This document shows positions 32,905 through 42,314 of a DNA stretch of 64,000 bases, piece by piece. Source of the DNA: Dromiciops gliroides (taxonomy: Eukaryota > Chordata > Mammalia > Microbiotheria > Microbiotheriidae). The notes beneath the pieces are model-generated. The model saw only the letters and a list, made by a program, of their open reading frames with translations. It was not told where the DNA came from and searched no databases. The position numbers and the translations under genes are program-made. Position 1 is the first letter of the stretch; every line of letters starts with the position of its first letter. The stretch is taken from contig NC_057863.1 of assembly GCF_019393635.1 (NCBI RefSeq), forward strand, positions 3,584,334 to 3,648,333, written 5' to 3'.

Positions 32905-33174
32905 TCTAATAGCAATAAGAACCAGCATTTCCAGAGGGCTTGAAGGTTTACAAAGCTCTTTACAAACATTCTCTCCTTTGGTCCTCACAACAGCACTGTG
33001 AGGAAAGTCCCGTTATCATCATCTCCACTTTACAAACTAGGCAAGAGGCAAACAATGGTGAAGTGACTTGCCCAGGGTCCCACAGCTGGTAATGGTGTGG
33101 GGTTGGATTTGAACTCAGGTCTTCCTGACTCTGGCTTAAATGTTTCATCCACCACATCACTTAGCTGCCCCTGA
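32905..33174 (-). repeat. MIR-type CORE-SINE, long copy
   Basis: Antisense: AACCAGCATTTCCAGAGGGC, TACAAAGCTCTTTACAAACA, CTTTGGTCCTCACAACAGCA, GACTTGCCCAGGGTCCCACA, GGATTTGAACTCAGGTCTTC and CATCACTTAGCTGCCCC. The last block resembles the MAR1/WSINE head, so this may be an older, longer relative of that family. Confidence 0.7.
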
Positions 33175-33403
33175 GGCAACTCGATAAGACTCTAGTGTCA
33201 AAGGAGGTGCCAACTTGCCTTGGCAGAGGGGGTTTTCTTACCTGGGCATTCCTCTAGCAATGCAGTTCCAGGCCTAATCCATAAACTCCACTCTCTCCCA
33301 TCAGAGAGATCCTTGAGGAGGCATCTAAGGCTCCGAGAATGGCTGGGGTTTGCCAAGATCACACAACTCGGGAACAGAAGTCTGACTCATGCTCTTGTCT
33401 CCG
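33175..33403. other. MIR-like remnant
   Basis: GAATGGCTGGGGTTTGCCAA, GATCACACAACTCGGGAACA suggest a diverged antisense MIR at 33310-33390; otherwise nothing seen. Confidence 0.35.
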
Positions 33404-33450
33404 TGACTCAGTGACTCAGTGACTCAGTGACTCAGTGACTCAGTGACTCA
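33404..33450. repeat. (GTGACTCA)6 tandem repeat, AP-1-like array
   Basis: Six TGACTCA heptamers start at 33404, 33412, 33420, 33428, 33436 and 33444, spaced exactly 8 bp apart. One more lies at 33383. TGACTCA is the consensus AP-1 (Fos/Jun) binding site. The array may be only a microsatellite that grew from one site. Confidence 0.9.
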
Positions 33451-33514
33451 CTGACAGTCGGCTGACTTCCTCTGTGTCTGGCTTAGTTGAGAGATTCCAG
33501 GAATGGGAATTCTG

Positions 33515-34090
33515 GTGATCACTTGCATAAACACTTATTAAGGGCCAGCTCCACACCAGGCCTCTAGTGTTGGGGGTACAAGGGCAAAAAGAGAACACCT
33601 CCTGCCCTCACAGAACTTGTGTCTACTGGCACAGTGTGATGGTTACAGACACAGTAACATGACGTGATTCCAAGAGGTTGGGTAGGGGCAGAGGGGAAAT
33701 CAGGCAAGGCTAATGTCCCAGGTGGCACCTGAGTTTGGGTTTAAGAGCCAGGGGCCAGAAGGGAGTACATTCCAAGCATGGGCACCACCATATGTGAATG
33801 GTCACGGAGGGTGGGAGGAAGTATGTGATGTGCACACAGAATACCTGATTCCTCCCGTGCCCTTGCCCAATTATTCATATCCTCCACCTCTTGGAATCAT
33901 GTCATGTGACTCTATCTATATTTAATGGGGAGTGTATGAAGTAAGACCAAGCATGTAGGTGGGAGCCAAATTGTGGAAGGTTTTAAATACTGGACTAAGG
34001 GGCCTGTATTCTCTGCTAGAAGTGACAGGGACCCATTGAGGGGTTTCACCTAAGGGAGTGGCACACCCAGCAAGCCTTGCCCACCAAGCA
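33515..34090 (-). repeat. L2 LINE, antisense, 3' half
   Basis: ATAAACACTTATTAAGGGCC, TTGGGGGTACAAGGGCAAAA, CTGCCCTCACAGAACTTGTG, then CATTCCAAGCATGGGCACCA, AAATTGTGGAAGGTTTTAAA and GACAGGGACCCATTGAGGGG are in the antisense L2 order. Confidence 0.7.
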
Positions 34091-34575
34091 GCTAGCCTGC
34101 CACGGTCCTGTGTTTTGTAAATGGACACTATGGATACAGATGTTTGGACAGCAGCAGCCTGTTGAAGGATGCTGGCACCTACTTAAGTGTTGCCATTTCA
34201 TCTGGGTGTGGCTCCTGTATTGATGTCTGCCAAGTCCAGTCCTGGGTTTGTAAAAGCACCAACTCGTGTGTCATGGAACCCACAGCCCAAATCCCATTGG
34301 GAACAGGAGTCAGAGAGGGACGTCCAGGAGGGCTTTGTCTCTTCGGATGCTTGGGGAGCAAATCTTATTGCCAACTTTGAGATTCACAGAACCAACAATA
34401 TCATTAGTGGTGAGTGTCTTTCTTTAAAAAGGAAAAGAAAAAAGCGGTTATTTTCTTCAGACACTAATACTTGGGGTATTTTGGTTCACTGAAGCTCAAC
34501 AAGCCACACTAGGACCAAGCAGTGGGATGGACAATGGGGCAGTTCAGAGAAAGGCTCCTTCTTCTACCTCCAAAA
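34091..34575. other. No gene seen
   Basis: Unassigned sequence. Confidence 0.4.
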
Positions 34576-34731
34576 CCACCCCCCCTCTTTTTCCCCCAGG
34601 GCAATGAGGGTTAAGTGACTTGCCCAGGGTCACACAGCTAGTAAGTGTCAAGTTTCTGAGGCTGGATTTGAACTCAGATCCTCCTGAATCCAGGGCTGGT
34701 GCTCTATCCACTGTGCCACCTAGCTGCCCCT
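34576..34731 (-). mobile_element. MAR1/WSINE-type SINE
   Basis: Antisense copy with CCAGGGCAATGAGGGTTAAG and head complement CCACCTAGCTGCCCC. The T-tail has decayed to a C/T mixture. It belongs to the CATTGCCCT end type. Confidence 0.93.
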
Positions 34732-35299
34732 TCCAAAGCCCTTTGAATGCTGAGAGGACCTTCAGGTGAATGCCCCAGCTCTCTCCCACCCCAACCTCCA
34801 GGGATACTTGCTTCCTTTCCCCCCTGAACAACCAGCGTAACTCCATCTGTTGGCATTCTCTAACACCCTTCCCTCCCCCCACTCTCCACTTGACCTCACA
34901 CTTCATGAGATAGGGGCCAGAACTTGGTACCTGATTCCCAATATAGTCTTTGTAATATCAGAAGCCAGGAAATCCTTTCTTGCCTATCAGCCCCTCCCCT
35001 CCTTTGGAGAGCATTTGAATAAGGGGGGCCTACAGGCTGCCATGCTTCTGTCTGAGGGGCAGGTCATGGCTGAAGATCATCAGGCTCCAACTGCTGGACT
35101 GGTGCAGAGGCTGAGTGCAGGCAGATGGCCAGTGGAAGTCATTCATCCTGGCTCCAGTTTGCCACCCCCCCTTCTTCCCCCTACCCTCAAGGGTCAGTTC
35201 ACATGCTTTCAATTCCCTTTCATTGTGGCTTGGTGGGATTAAGCTCTCTGCAAACAGAACTCTTGGGGCAGAGAGTGTGTCCTAATGGTTAGATCCTTA
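34732..35299. other. No gene seen
   Basis: Unassigned sequence; the 130-codon plus frame at 34850-35242 has no recognised domain and is covered by frames on the other strand. Confidence 0.4.
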
Positions 35300-35317
35300 G
35301 ACAAACTAACCTATCAG

Positions 35318-36297
35318 TTAGTTGGTCAGTCATGAAATGCTTATTCTATGGTGCTTACTACATGGCAGGCACTGATATGAGCACCAGGGATATCAGGAGC
35401 ATGAAGTGAGGGTCAGTTATAGTGTTTCTGGTCATAGATGATCTGGAGGGGAGTGAGGTGTGAGGAGACTGGGGGGAGACAGATTCTGGAGAAACGTCTA
35501 TTTGACTCCGCAGTTGATAGGGCATCTCTAGAATTGATCTAGTAGAGAGGTCACACCTATGTTGCAGGAAGATCATTTTGGCCGCTAAATGAAGGATGTA
35601 CCAGAGTGGAGAGAGATCAAGCTCAGGCCACTCCAATAGTCTAGGGCTGAGGTGCCGAGGGCCTGAGCTAGGGTCAGGTAGCGTCAGAGAAGCAGGGGCA
35701 TTCGAGGACTGCTGTAAAGATAAACAAATGATTTGGTATTGGGGTGGGGGGGGTGGCGGGGCTGAGTGAGGACAATCTCTGTTCATCTTGGCCAACCTCA
35801 GTGACTGGGAGGGTGGTGCTGTTCGATACAAGAATAGGAGCATTGGGAATAAGAATGAGTTCTGTTTGGGACCTGTTTCCTAGGCAGCTTGAGAGGTTAG
35901 GGCTGGGTGAATAGATCTGGGAATCTGTCTCGAGAAGACTATCGTGACTGTGGGAGCTGATGAGAGCACCAAACGAGATAGGATAGGGGGAGAAGAAGGT
36001 CCAGGAGAGAGACCAGTGGGACACCCCCAGTTCAGGGTCAGGATAGAGTTGAAACTGGAGCCAAGGAGGGGGAGGAGAGGTCAGACATATAGGAGGAGAC
36101 CAGAAGAGTCTGGTGTCCACGGGTCCTAGAGAGGAAAGAGGGTGATCCACAGTGATAAAGGCTGCAGACAGGTCCAGAAGGGGGAGGGTTGAGAAAAGGC
36201 CATGAGGTTGTGTGATAATTAACAATTTTGGAGAGAGCTGCCTTATTTTGATGATGAGATAGAAAGTCAGATTTCAGAAGGTTAAGAATTGATTGAG
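35318..36297 (-). mobile_element. L2 LINE, antisense, with reverse transcriptase remains
   Basis: Starts at the L2 3' end (CATGAAATGCTTATTCTATG, ACATGGCAGGCACTGATATG). The minus-strand translation over 35674-36225 reads LLDLSAAFITVDH, the L2 reverse-transcriptase block normally DLSAAFDTVDH; the first catalytic Asp is changed (FIT for FDT). Further on, DSQIYSPSPNLSSCL matches the segment after the YADD box, whose ADD region is damaged. L2 has long been inactive in therians. Confidence 0.8.
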
Positions 36298-36459
36298 GGG
36301 GGCAGCTAGATGGTGCAGTGGATAGAGCACCGGCCCTGGAGTCAGGAGTACCTGAGTTCAAATCTGGCCTCAGACACTTAACACTTACTAGCTGTGTGAC
36401 CCTGAGCAAGTCACTTAACCCCAATTGCCTCACTTAAAATTAAAAAAAATAATAAGAAG
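36298..36459 (+). mobile_element. MAR1/WSINE-type SINE nested in L2
   Basis: Sense copy with GGGGCAGCTAGATGGTGCAG and the variant GGAGTACCTGAG. Flanking duplication AAGAATTGATTGAG at 36284-36297 and AAGAATTGAGTGAG at 36460-36473, one mismatch in 14. Confidence 0.95.
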
Positions 36460-36835
36460 AAGAATTGAGTGAGAAAGTAGAGGCACCAAGGGGGCTTGAC
36501 TTTCTCAAGGAACTAGGTGAGAGGGAGAAAAGAGATAGAGGATGAGAGCTAGTAGGTGTGGTAGTATCTGCCAAGGGTTTTTTGAGGAAGAGGAAAACAT
36601 GGGCATGTTTGTAGGCTATAGGGATAGATCCAATAGATAGGGAGACATTGAAGATGAGTGAGAGAACGAGGATGATAATGGGGGCAATCTTTCACAGAAG
36701 ATGGGATGGGGTGGGATCACTTGTGCACGTAGAGGGGTTTGCTTTGACAAGGAGAAGGGCCTCATATTCATGGGATGCAGGTTAGGGGAGAGGAGGAGAC
36801 AGTGGTGAAGTGATGTCTATTAGAGCTATTGTAAA
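36460..36835 (-). mobile_element. L2 LINE, antisense, continued
   Basis: After the SINE the antisense L2 resumes: CATGGGCATGTTTGTAGGCT, TGATAATGGGGGCAATCTTT, GAAGATGGGATGGGGTGGGA and GTAGAGGGGTTTGCTTTGAC, the antisense of the ORF2 stretch just upstream of the reverse transcriptase core. Confidence 0.75.
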
Positions 36836-36968
36836 GGCAGAAATAACAAGAGATCTGGCTGCAAGGGACCTGTGAGGCCCTCTGGTCTCCCAATACTTTC
36901 CCAGAGAGCTCATCCAGGTAGTGAGTAGTAAAGGCATGATTTTAAGGGAGGGCTGAACTCCCGACTCG
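36836..36968. other. MIR-like remnant
   Basis: CTGCAAGGGACCTGTGAGGC suggests a diverged MIR/Ther1; otherwise unassigned. Confidence 0.3.
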
Positions 36969-37610
36969 ACAGACTGTCCTCTTTCCCTAACTTGGACCTT
37001 GCCATGTCTCTGCTTTTATTACTTAGGTATCTTCATGCTAAACAGTTGGCTCTAAGTTACAGATGGGGAAACTGACTCAGAAGCCAATGTGGATCCCCCC
37101 TCCCCCTGACTCCTAGCCTTCACATCTATCTCCCCCATCAGGCTTAGTTGTCTCAAGGAGGGCAGGTCTTCCCTCCCTCCCTCCCCTCCTTCCCTTCTTC
37201 TCTCTGGTTTGGATTTGTGATGACCAAAGCAGGAGAATCCTCAGAGGGGCTGGTTGTCTTTTCCACCTTTGGTTCAGTGAGGATATTCCTTCTTAAAAGC
37301 CAACTCTCCAATGAAGTCTGTGTGGCTTCCTATGAGCTCCTCCTTTTAATGGGATTGACCACTCACCCCCTCCTCCCCTGCTCTACCCGAAGCCAACTTC
37401 CCAGGAAGGCAGGGGTGGTGCAGTGGGAGAGGAGAGGTTTGGCAATCAGGGCCTGGGTTTAAATCCTTCCTCAGTCACCTGTGTGATCTTGGACTTTGCC
37501 CTCCAAGAGTTTCAGTTTTCTTCTCTATAGATTGAAGGAGTTGGACTGCATCACCTCTGAGCTCTGCCCACCCCCACCAACCCCAGATCTTATGGTTCCT
37601 GGGTTAGAAT
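36969..37610 (-). repeat. Inverted duplication, right arm
   Basis: Reverse complement of 31626-32267. The outer 460 bp (37151-37610) has no mismatch to the other arm; the inner 182 bp has nine. The similarity stops sharply at 37610, only 6 bp before the target-site duplication of the L1 at 37631. The spacer between arms is about 4.7 kb. Confidence 0.95.
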
Positions 37611-37630
37611 CTTTAAGAATGTTTGATCCA

Positions 37631-38301
37631 CAGAAAATATTGGATGTTGGAGGGGATGTGGGAAAGCTGGGACACTAATCCACTGTTGGTGGAGCTGTGA
37701 ACAGATCCAACCATTCTGGAGAGCAAATTGGAACTATGCTCAAAGGGCTAGGTTTATATCCCAAAGACATCCCCCTAAAGAGAAAAAAGACCTATTTGTA
37801 CAAAAATATTTATAGCAGCTCTTTTTGTGGTGGCTAAGAATTGGAAATCAAAGGAATGCTCATCCATGGGGGAATGGCTAAACAAGTTGTGGTATATGAT
37901 GGTGATGGAATATTATTGTGCTCTAAGAAATGACAAGCAGGATGACTTCAGCAAGGCCTGGGAAGACTTGTATGAACTGATGTATAGTGAAGTGAGCAGA
38001 ACCAGGAGAATATTGTGCACAGAGACAGCAATATCATTGAATGAAGAACTGTTCTTGGCAATACAATGACCCAAGACAATCCCAAAGGACCATTGATAAA
38101 GAAGCATACTATCCACCTCCAAAGAAAGAACTGATATTGATTGAACACAGATTGAAGCAGGTTATTTTTCGCTTTCGTTTAATTTTTTTATTCCGTATCT
38201 GATTGCTTGCCTCCTTAGGGAGGGGGAAGGGGAGGGAGGGAAGGAAGGATAAAACTTGGAACTCAAAACTATAAATCAAAATGTTTATTATTATAGAAAA
38301 G
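37631..38301 (+). mobile_element. L1 LINE 3' end with target-site duplication
   Basis: A 5'-truncated L1 beginning at AAATATTGGATGTTGGAGGG and containing ATTTATAGCAGCTCTTTTTG, GACAAGCAGGATGACTTCAG and GTGAAGTGAGCAGAACCAGG, as in the L1 at 13935-16395. The tail is CAAAATGTTTATTATTATAG then AAAA. A perfect 14-bp duplication, GAATGTTTGATCCA, lies at 37617-37630 and 38302-38315. Confidence 0.95.
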
Positions 38302-38315
38302 GAATGTTTGATCCA

Positions 38316-38435
38316 GTATTGAGCCAAATGCCCTGGAGAGATGAACTCTGCTTATTACTGAGTCCAACCCCACCACTTTATAGATTTGATTTACTCTAAT
38401 TTGGTTCAGTCTAATTTAGAATGCCTTCATTAAGA
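38316..38435. other. No gene seen
   Basis: Short unassigned stretch. Confidence 0.4.
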
Positions 38436-38600
38436 GTAACCATGGGCTGACTGAGCGCTGAACTGGGCACTGTGGACAAGGGACTTCAGGGAGGATGACT
38501 GGCCCAAGATCACACAGGGTAGCTGGGGGCAGTGCTGGGACTCACACCCATGCCTCCTGACCTGGCCCAGCATCTTTTCCTCCATGTCCCTGTCTGCACC
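38436..38600 (-). repeat. MIR SINE
   Basis: Antisense: GTGGACAAGGGACTTCAGGG, CTGGCCCAAGATCACACAGG, GCAGTGCTGGGACTCACACC. Confidence 0.55.
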
Positions 38601-39660
38601 CCCTTCTGTTTCATCCTGCTATTTTCTTCATTAGAGTTCTAGTCTGCCCCCAGAAGGCCTGAAGCCAAGGGGATCAGAGACTATGTGAGAAGCCCTTGAG
38701 GCTATGTGAGGCCAGGACCTCTCCCCTCCTCCCAAATGCCAACCAGCTGACTGAGGAAGAGCCTCCTTGCAGGTGGGCAGTGTTTGTGCCTAGGGGACAA
38801 GTAGTCCCCCCTCTGCCTGCTGCCACAGCCACTCATCTTCTGAGGGTCCAAGAGGAAGGAACCTTGGCTGTGAGTCATTCTTGGGCTGATGAAGGGGCAG
38901 GACGGGAGTGCCCGACTCTCCCCAAAGCAAACAGCACCACTGGGTGGCAATGGGGCCTTTCTTTGCCAATAACTGGAGTGCTTTCAGGAGAACAAAGAGG
39001 GGAGCATGTTTCTGGGCTGAGGCACTTTGGGGATCCCCACAGCCTAGACTGAAGGTCAAAGCCAGCAGCTTGCTTAAGTTCTCTTCTTTTTGGAAGGAAA
39101 GGAGGAAATCGATCATGGAAGACAACAGGACAGCTGCTGGTGGATGGTGAGTTCAGCCAAGCCCAGGGAGCCTTCCCCTGCCCATGCCCTCTCCGAGCCC
39201 TGGAATGATGACTCCAGCCATAACAAGGGTCAGACTTTGTGGGGGTGTCCTGAGCTCTACAAGGGTATCACCCAAGCATGGGTGCACCCTTCCTCTTTAC
39301 GGTTGTGGAAAGCTCTGCACAAATCTAGCCATATGGCTGCTGATGGGGAAGAAGCCCAGGTGGGAAGGGTTCTAGTCTAGCTGTAAACATACTCAGGATG
39401 ACTCAGGAAAGTTATGATGGCCTGGCAGCTTCAGCTGCCTCCTAGTTCGAACGTGGAAGGTTGGACTCAACTGATTTCCAATTCTTCCTGCTGGGGAGAA
39501 CACGGTGTGCTGTGGGGCTCACTTTTCCTGGAAGAAGTCAAACATCAGTAACCAATTGAGCAGTCAGTCAACCTAGCATTGTGTCTTGGCCATATTTCTT
39601 TTTCAGTCCAGAACTATGATCTCCTAGTGTAGGAGACTCCTGGAGGTGGGAACTCCCTCC
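38601..39660. other. No gene seen
   Basis: About 1 kb of unassigned sequence. Frames of 80-118 codons overlap on both strands without recognised domains. Confidence 0.4.
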
Positions 39661-39664
39661 ATAG

Positions 39665-39848
39665 GTACAGATTAGGGACATGGCATCCTAGATCTAGAGA
39701 GGGTATCAGGGACAACCCCCCCCATCCCATCCTCAGCAACTGAGGTTCAGGGAAGTGACTTCCCTAAGATCACGTAGCTAGCAAGCAAGCAAGCCTTAGA
39801 ATCAAGTTTTGAACCCAGGGACTCTGACTCCTGACTCACTGACGAGGA
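39665..39848 (-). repeat. MIR SINE
   Basis: Antisense: CTCAGCAACTGAGGTTCAGG, AAGTGACTTCCCTAAGATCA, CGTAGCTAGCAAGCAAGCAA, TTTTGAACCCAGGGACTCTG. Confidence 0.7.
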
Positions 39849-40525
39849 CTGGTATGAAACCTACAGCCTTAGAGATTTACCCAGGGGAACTCAGTGGGTT
39901 TGGTCCCCCTGCTGGAGTGGTCAGAGGAAGGATTGAGCCAAAGACTAGCCTCCACCCGCTTATCTGGACCTTATAGAAGAGAGAGGATTCTTAATCAGAA
40001 AACAATGGAAACCATCACTTTGTTCAGTGAGAGCATTTAAGCGACTACTTTCCCCTTCATAAATGGATTACTTTGTAACTGTAGAATTCCCATAAAACTC
40101 AGAACTCTGAGAGGAAGGCTGGCTGGGGATGGGGTAGCGCCTGCCCTCCCGCCTGCCCTCCCCTGCCTGTCTGAGCCTGAACAGTCTGTCTTGGGAGGCA
40201 AAGTGTTCCTGAAGGTTTCCGTTTGAAGCAAGAAAGGCACCTTTGAAGAGCCCCGGGCTCCCTGGACAGACTCATCTTTCATCAGGGATGGGGTTGTGCA
40301 AACATGCCGCGTGAGGCGGCTCTGCGTTTATGTTTTCTCAATGACTTCCAGATCAAATGCTCCCATTTACAAGCAGAGATGCTTTTTCTAACTGGCAGCC
40401 CATCAGGCAGAGACGGGGCCTCTCCTTAACCTTGGACAACGTGGCCAGGGCTGTCTGCAGCAGAAGAGCCAGCCCACTGGCTGGGGGTGTGCTCTCTGGC
40501 TTGACACAGCGACTCAGTCAGCCAG
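39849..40525. other. Unique sequence, possibly conserved
   Basis: The stretch 40280-40470 has a compact non-repetitive look with several CpGs (AACATGCCGCGTGAGGCGGC). No gene was recognised. Confidence 0.35.
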
Positions 40526-40590
40526 ACAGTAAACATTTATCAAGTGCCTACTATGTGCCAGGCACTGTGCAAAGCACTGACTCTGGTCAA
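40526..40590 (-). repeat. L2 LINE 3' end
   Basis: CAGTAAACATTTATCAAGTG, CCTACTATGTGCCAGGCACT and GTGCAAAGCACTG are the antisense L2 terminus. Confidence 0.7.
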
Positions 40591-41080
40591 GTTACTGTTT
40601 CTGTTGTATATTTTAAGAAACCAGCTCAAAATTCCCACACGAATCCCTTAAGACTCAGGCCCAGGGGTGGCTCATTCTTCAGGTGGGAAATGAGCCAAGA
40701 GGTCTGACCACTGATGCTGTGGGACTCCAAACCATTATCCTGGAGGAAAAGTTAATGGTCAGAACTTCCATCCCTCTGTCACAGCTATCCACCAGAGCCT
40801 CTTGACATCTGTCTGGCCTGCTCTCCTGGTGCTGAGGCTTCTGGATTAGACCTCAGACTCTTCTGCCTCCCCCACCCCCAATCGCTCATCTGGAATTCTC
40901 ACCTGGGGCCTGAGCTGTTCCCATTACTGAGTGAGAAAGGGCTCCATAGATCTAGGCAGCCCCAGGTCATGCTTTAAGACCCATCCAGGCATTTAGACCT
41001 GGGTATCCTTGCCCTTTGGTCTTCCACTGACTGCCTGGAACAGTACATCAGCTCTCCAGAGACGATTTCTACCCCCTCCC
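40591..41080. other. No gene seen
   Basis: Unassigned sequence. Confidence 0.4.
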
Positions 41081-41087
41081 ACTTTCC

Positions 41088-41372
41088 ACCTCCCTCCCCC
41101 CCTCCCTCCCTCCCTCCCCCCCTCCCTCCCTCCCTTCCTTCCTTCCTTCCTTCCTTCCTTCCTTCCTTCCTTCCTTCCTTCCTTCCTTCCTTCCTTCCTT
41201 CCTTCCTTCCTTCCTTCCTTCCTTCCTTCCTTCCTCCCTCCCTCCCTCCCTCCCTCCCTCCCTCCCTCCCTCCCTCCCTCCCTCCCTTCCTTCCTTCCTT
41301 CCTTCCTTCCTTCCTTCCTTCCTTCCTTCCTTCCTTCCTTCCTTCCTTCCTTCCCCCTCCCTCCCCCTCTCC
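41088..41372. repeat. (CCTT)n / (CCCT)n polypyrimidine tract
   Basis: About 285 bp. Order is (CCCT)n, then (TTCC)n at 41133-41232, then (CCCT)n at 41233-41285, then (TTCC)n at 41286-41352. The plus strand is all C and T, and the tract is close to mirror-symmetric. Such tracts can form intramolecular triplexes. Frames open through it (Ser/Phe/Leu/Pro on one strand, Lys/Glu/Gly on the other) are not genes. Confidence 0.98.
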
Positions 41373-41816
41373 CCTCCATCTTTCCTCCTTTCCTAAAGAA
41401 CATTGAGTCAGTAGACCTATATCTGAAGTTCAGCTTTTAACCTACTTACTTAGGGACCTTGGGAAATTCATTTAGCCTTTCAGAGCTTCAGTTGTTTTAT
41501 TGATCAAATGAGAAGCTTGGCCTAATGTCTAGAGTTCATCTGCCTGGGGTTTTGTGACTGTGACGAGGGCCCTCCGCCTGTCCCTATTTCCTTCCTTGTC
41601 CTGAGCCGCTGAAGCTCCAGGAAGCTTTTTCTCACCGGGCTGCCCAAGAAAATTCATCACTCTGGAAGACCGAAGCAGCCCTGAACTTTCTCCTTCCGAA
41701 GGACCCTCTGCCTTCGGCTCCTCCCAGGAAGACACCGGGGCCCTCATCTCTTCCTACTCTGGGGCTGAAATGGGGACTCCGCCAGCCAGCTACACTGGCC
41801 TTGCAGCATTCTCTTT
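41373..41816. other. No gene seen
   Basis: Contains a MIR-like remnant at 41400-41530 (GCTTTTAACCTACTTACTTA, TTCAGTTGTTTTATTGATCA). The rest is unassigned. Confidence 0.4.
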
Positions 41817-41820
41817 GTGT

Positions 41821-42180
41821 TGTAACGATTGGAATAACGCCACCTGCTGGATACTTACTGTAGAGGAGTTCTGCCCATGAAGGGAAGGTCTTTGAGGGCA
41901 AGACCAGGAGTCAGGAAGTGACGCGGGCTAGTGGGAGGAGGAAGGAAGAGACTAGCGCTGAGTCTCACTCTCTCTTTCCTGAGGACGCTGGCGGAGAAGG
42001 GAGCTAGAAATGTGCTCTCCCTTTAATAGATAGGAATCTAGGCCTTTCTCTCTCTCTTTACCAAATTCTTATTCTCCTTAATAAATGCTTAAAAGTCTAA
42101 CTCTTGCTAAAGCTTATAATTTATTGGCGACCACTCATTAGATATTTTAGACAGACTAGCTAGAATTTTAGCCCTTAACA
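41821..42180 (+). repeat. 5' LTR (360 bp)
   Basis: Carries the inverted terminal TG...CA, a possible TATA-like TTTAATAGATAG near 42022-42033, and a poly(A) signal AATAAA at 42080-42085. Its U5-like end has CACTCATTAGATATTTTAGA, shared with the solo LTR at 15088-15544. Confidence 0.96.
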
Positions 42181-42182
42181 GA

Positions 42183-42200
42183 TGGCTGACCACGAAGAGG
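42183..42200 (+). promoter_or_regulatory. Putative primer-binding site
   Basis: TGGCTGACCACGAAGAGG starts 2 bp after the 5' LTR, where a tRNA 3' end ending in CCA would pair. I could not match it to a specific tRNA. Confidence 0.45.
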
Positions 42201-42314
42201 AAAGCTGAACCTCACTTCTGATCTTCCGGTTGAGTAAGAAATTTTCCCTACCCTAACCCTTTAAATCTTAAGTACTGCTGAATTGCCTGGTGTTTTCCCT
42301 TTAAATTTTTTCAA

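Noticed and set aside
31774..37462. The same 81-codon protein read from both duplication arms
   Set aside because: The shared frame follows from recent duplication of the DNA, not from selection; it covers an antisense MIR and has no known domain.
41009..41440. 143-codon plus and 136-codon minus frames
   Set aside because: Both are translations of the CCTT tract, which has no stop in any phase over its length.
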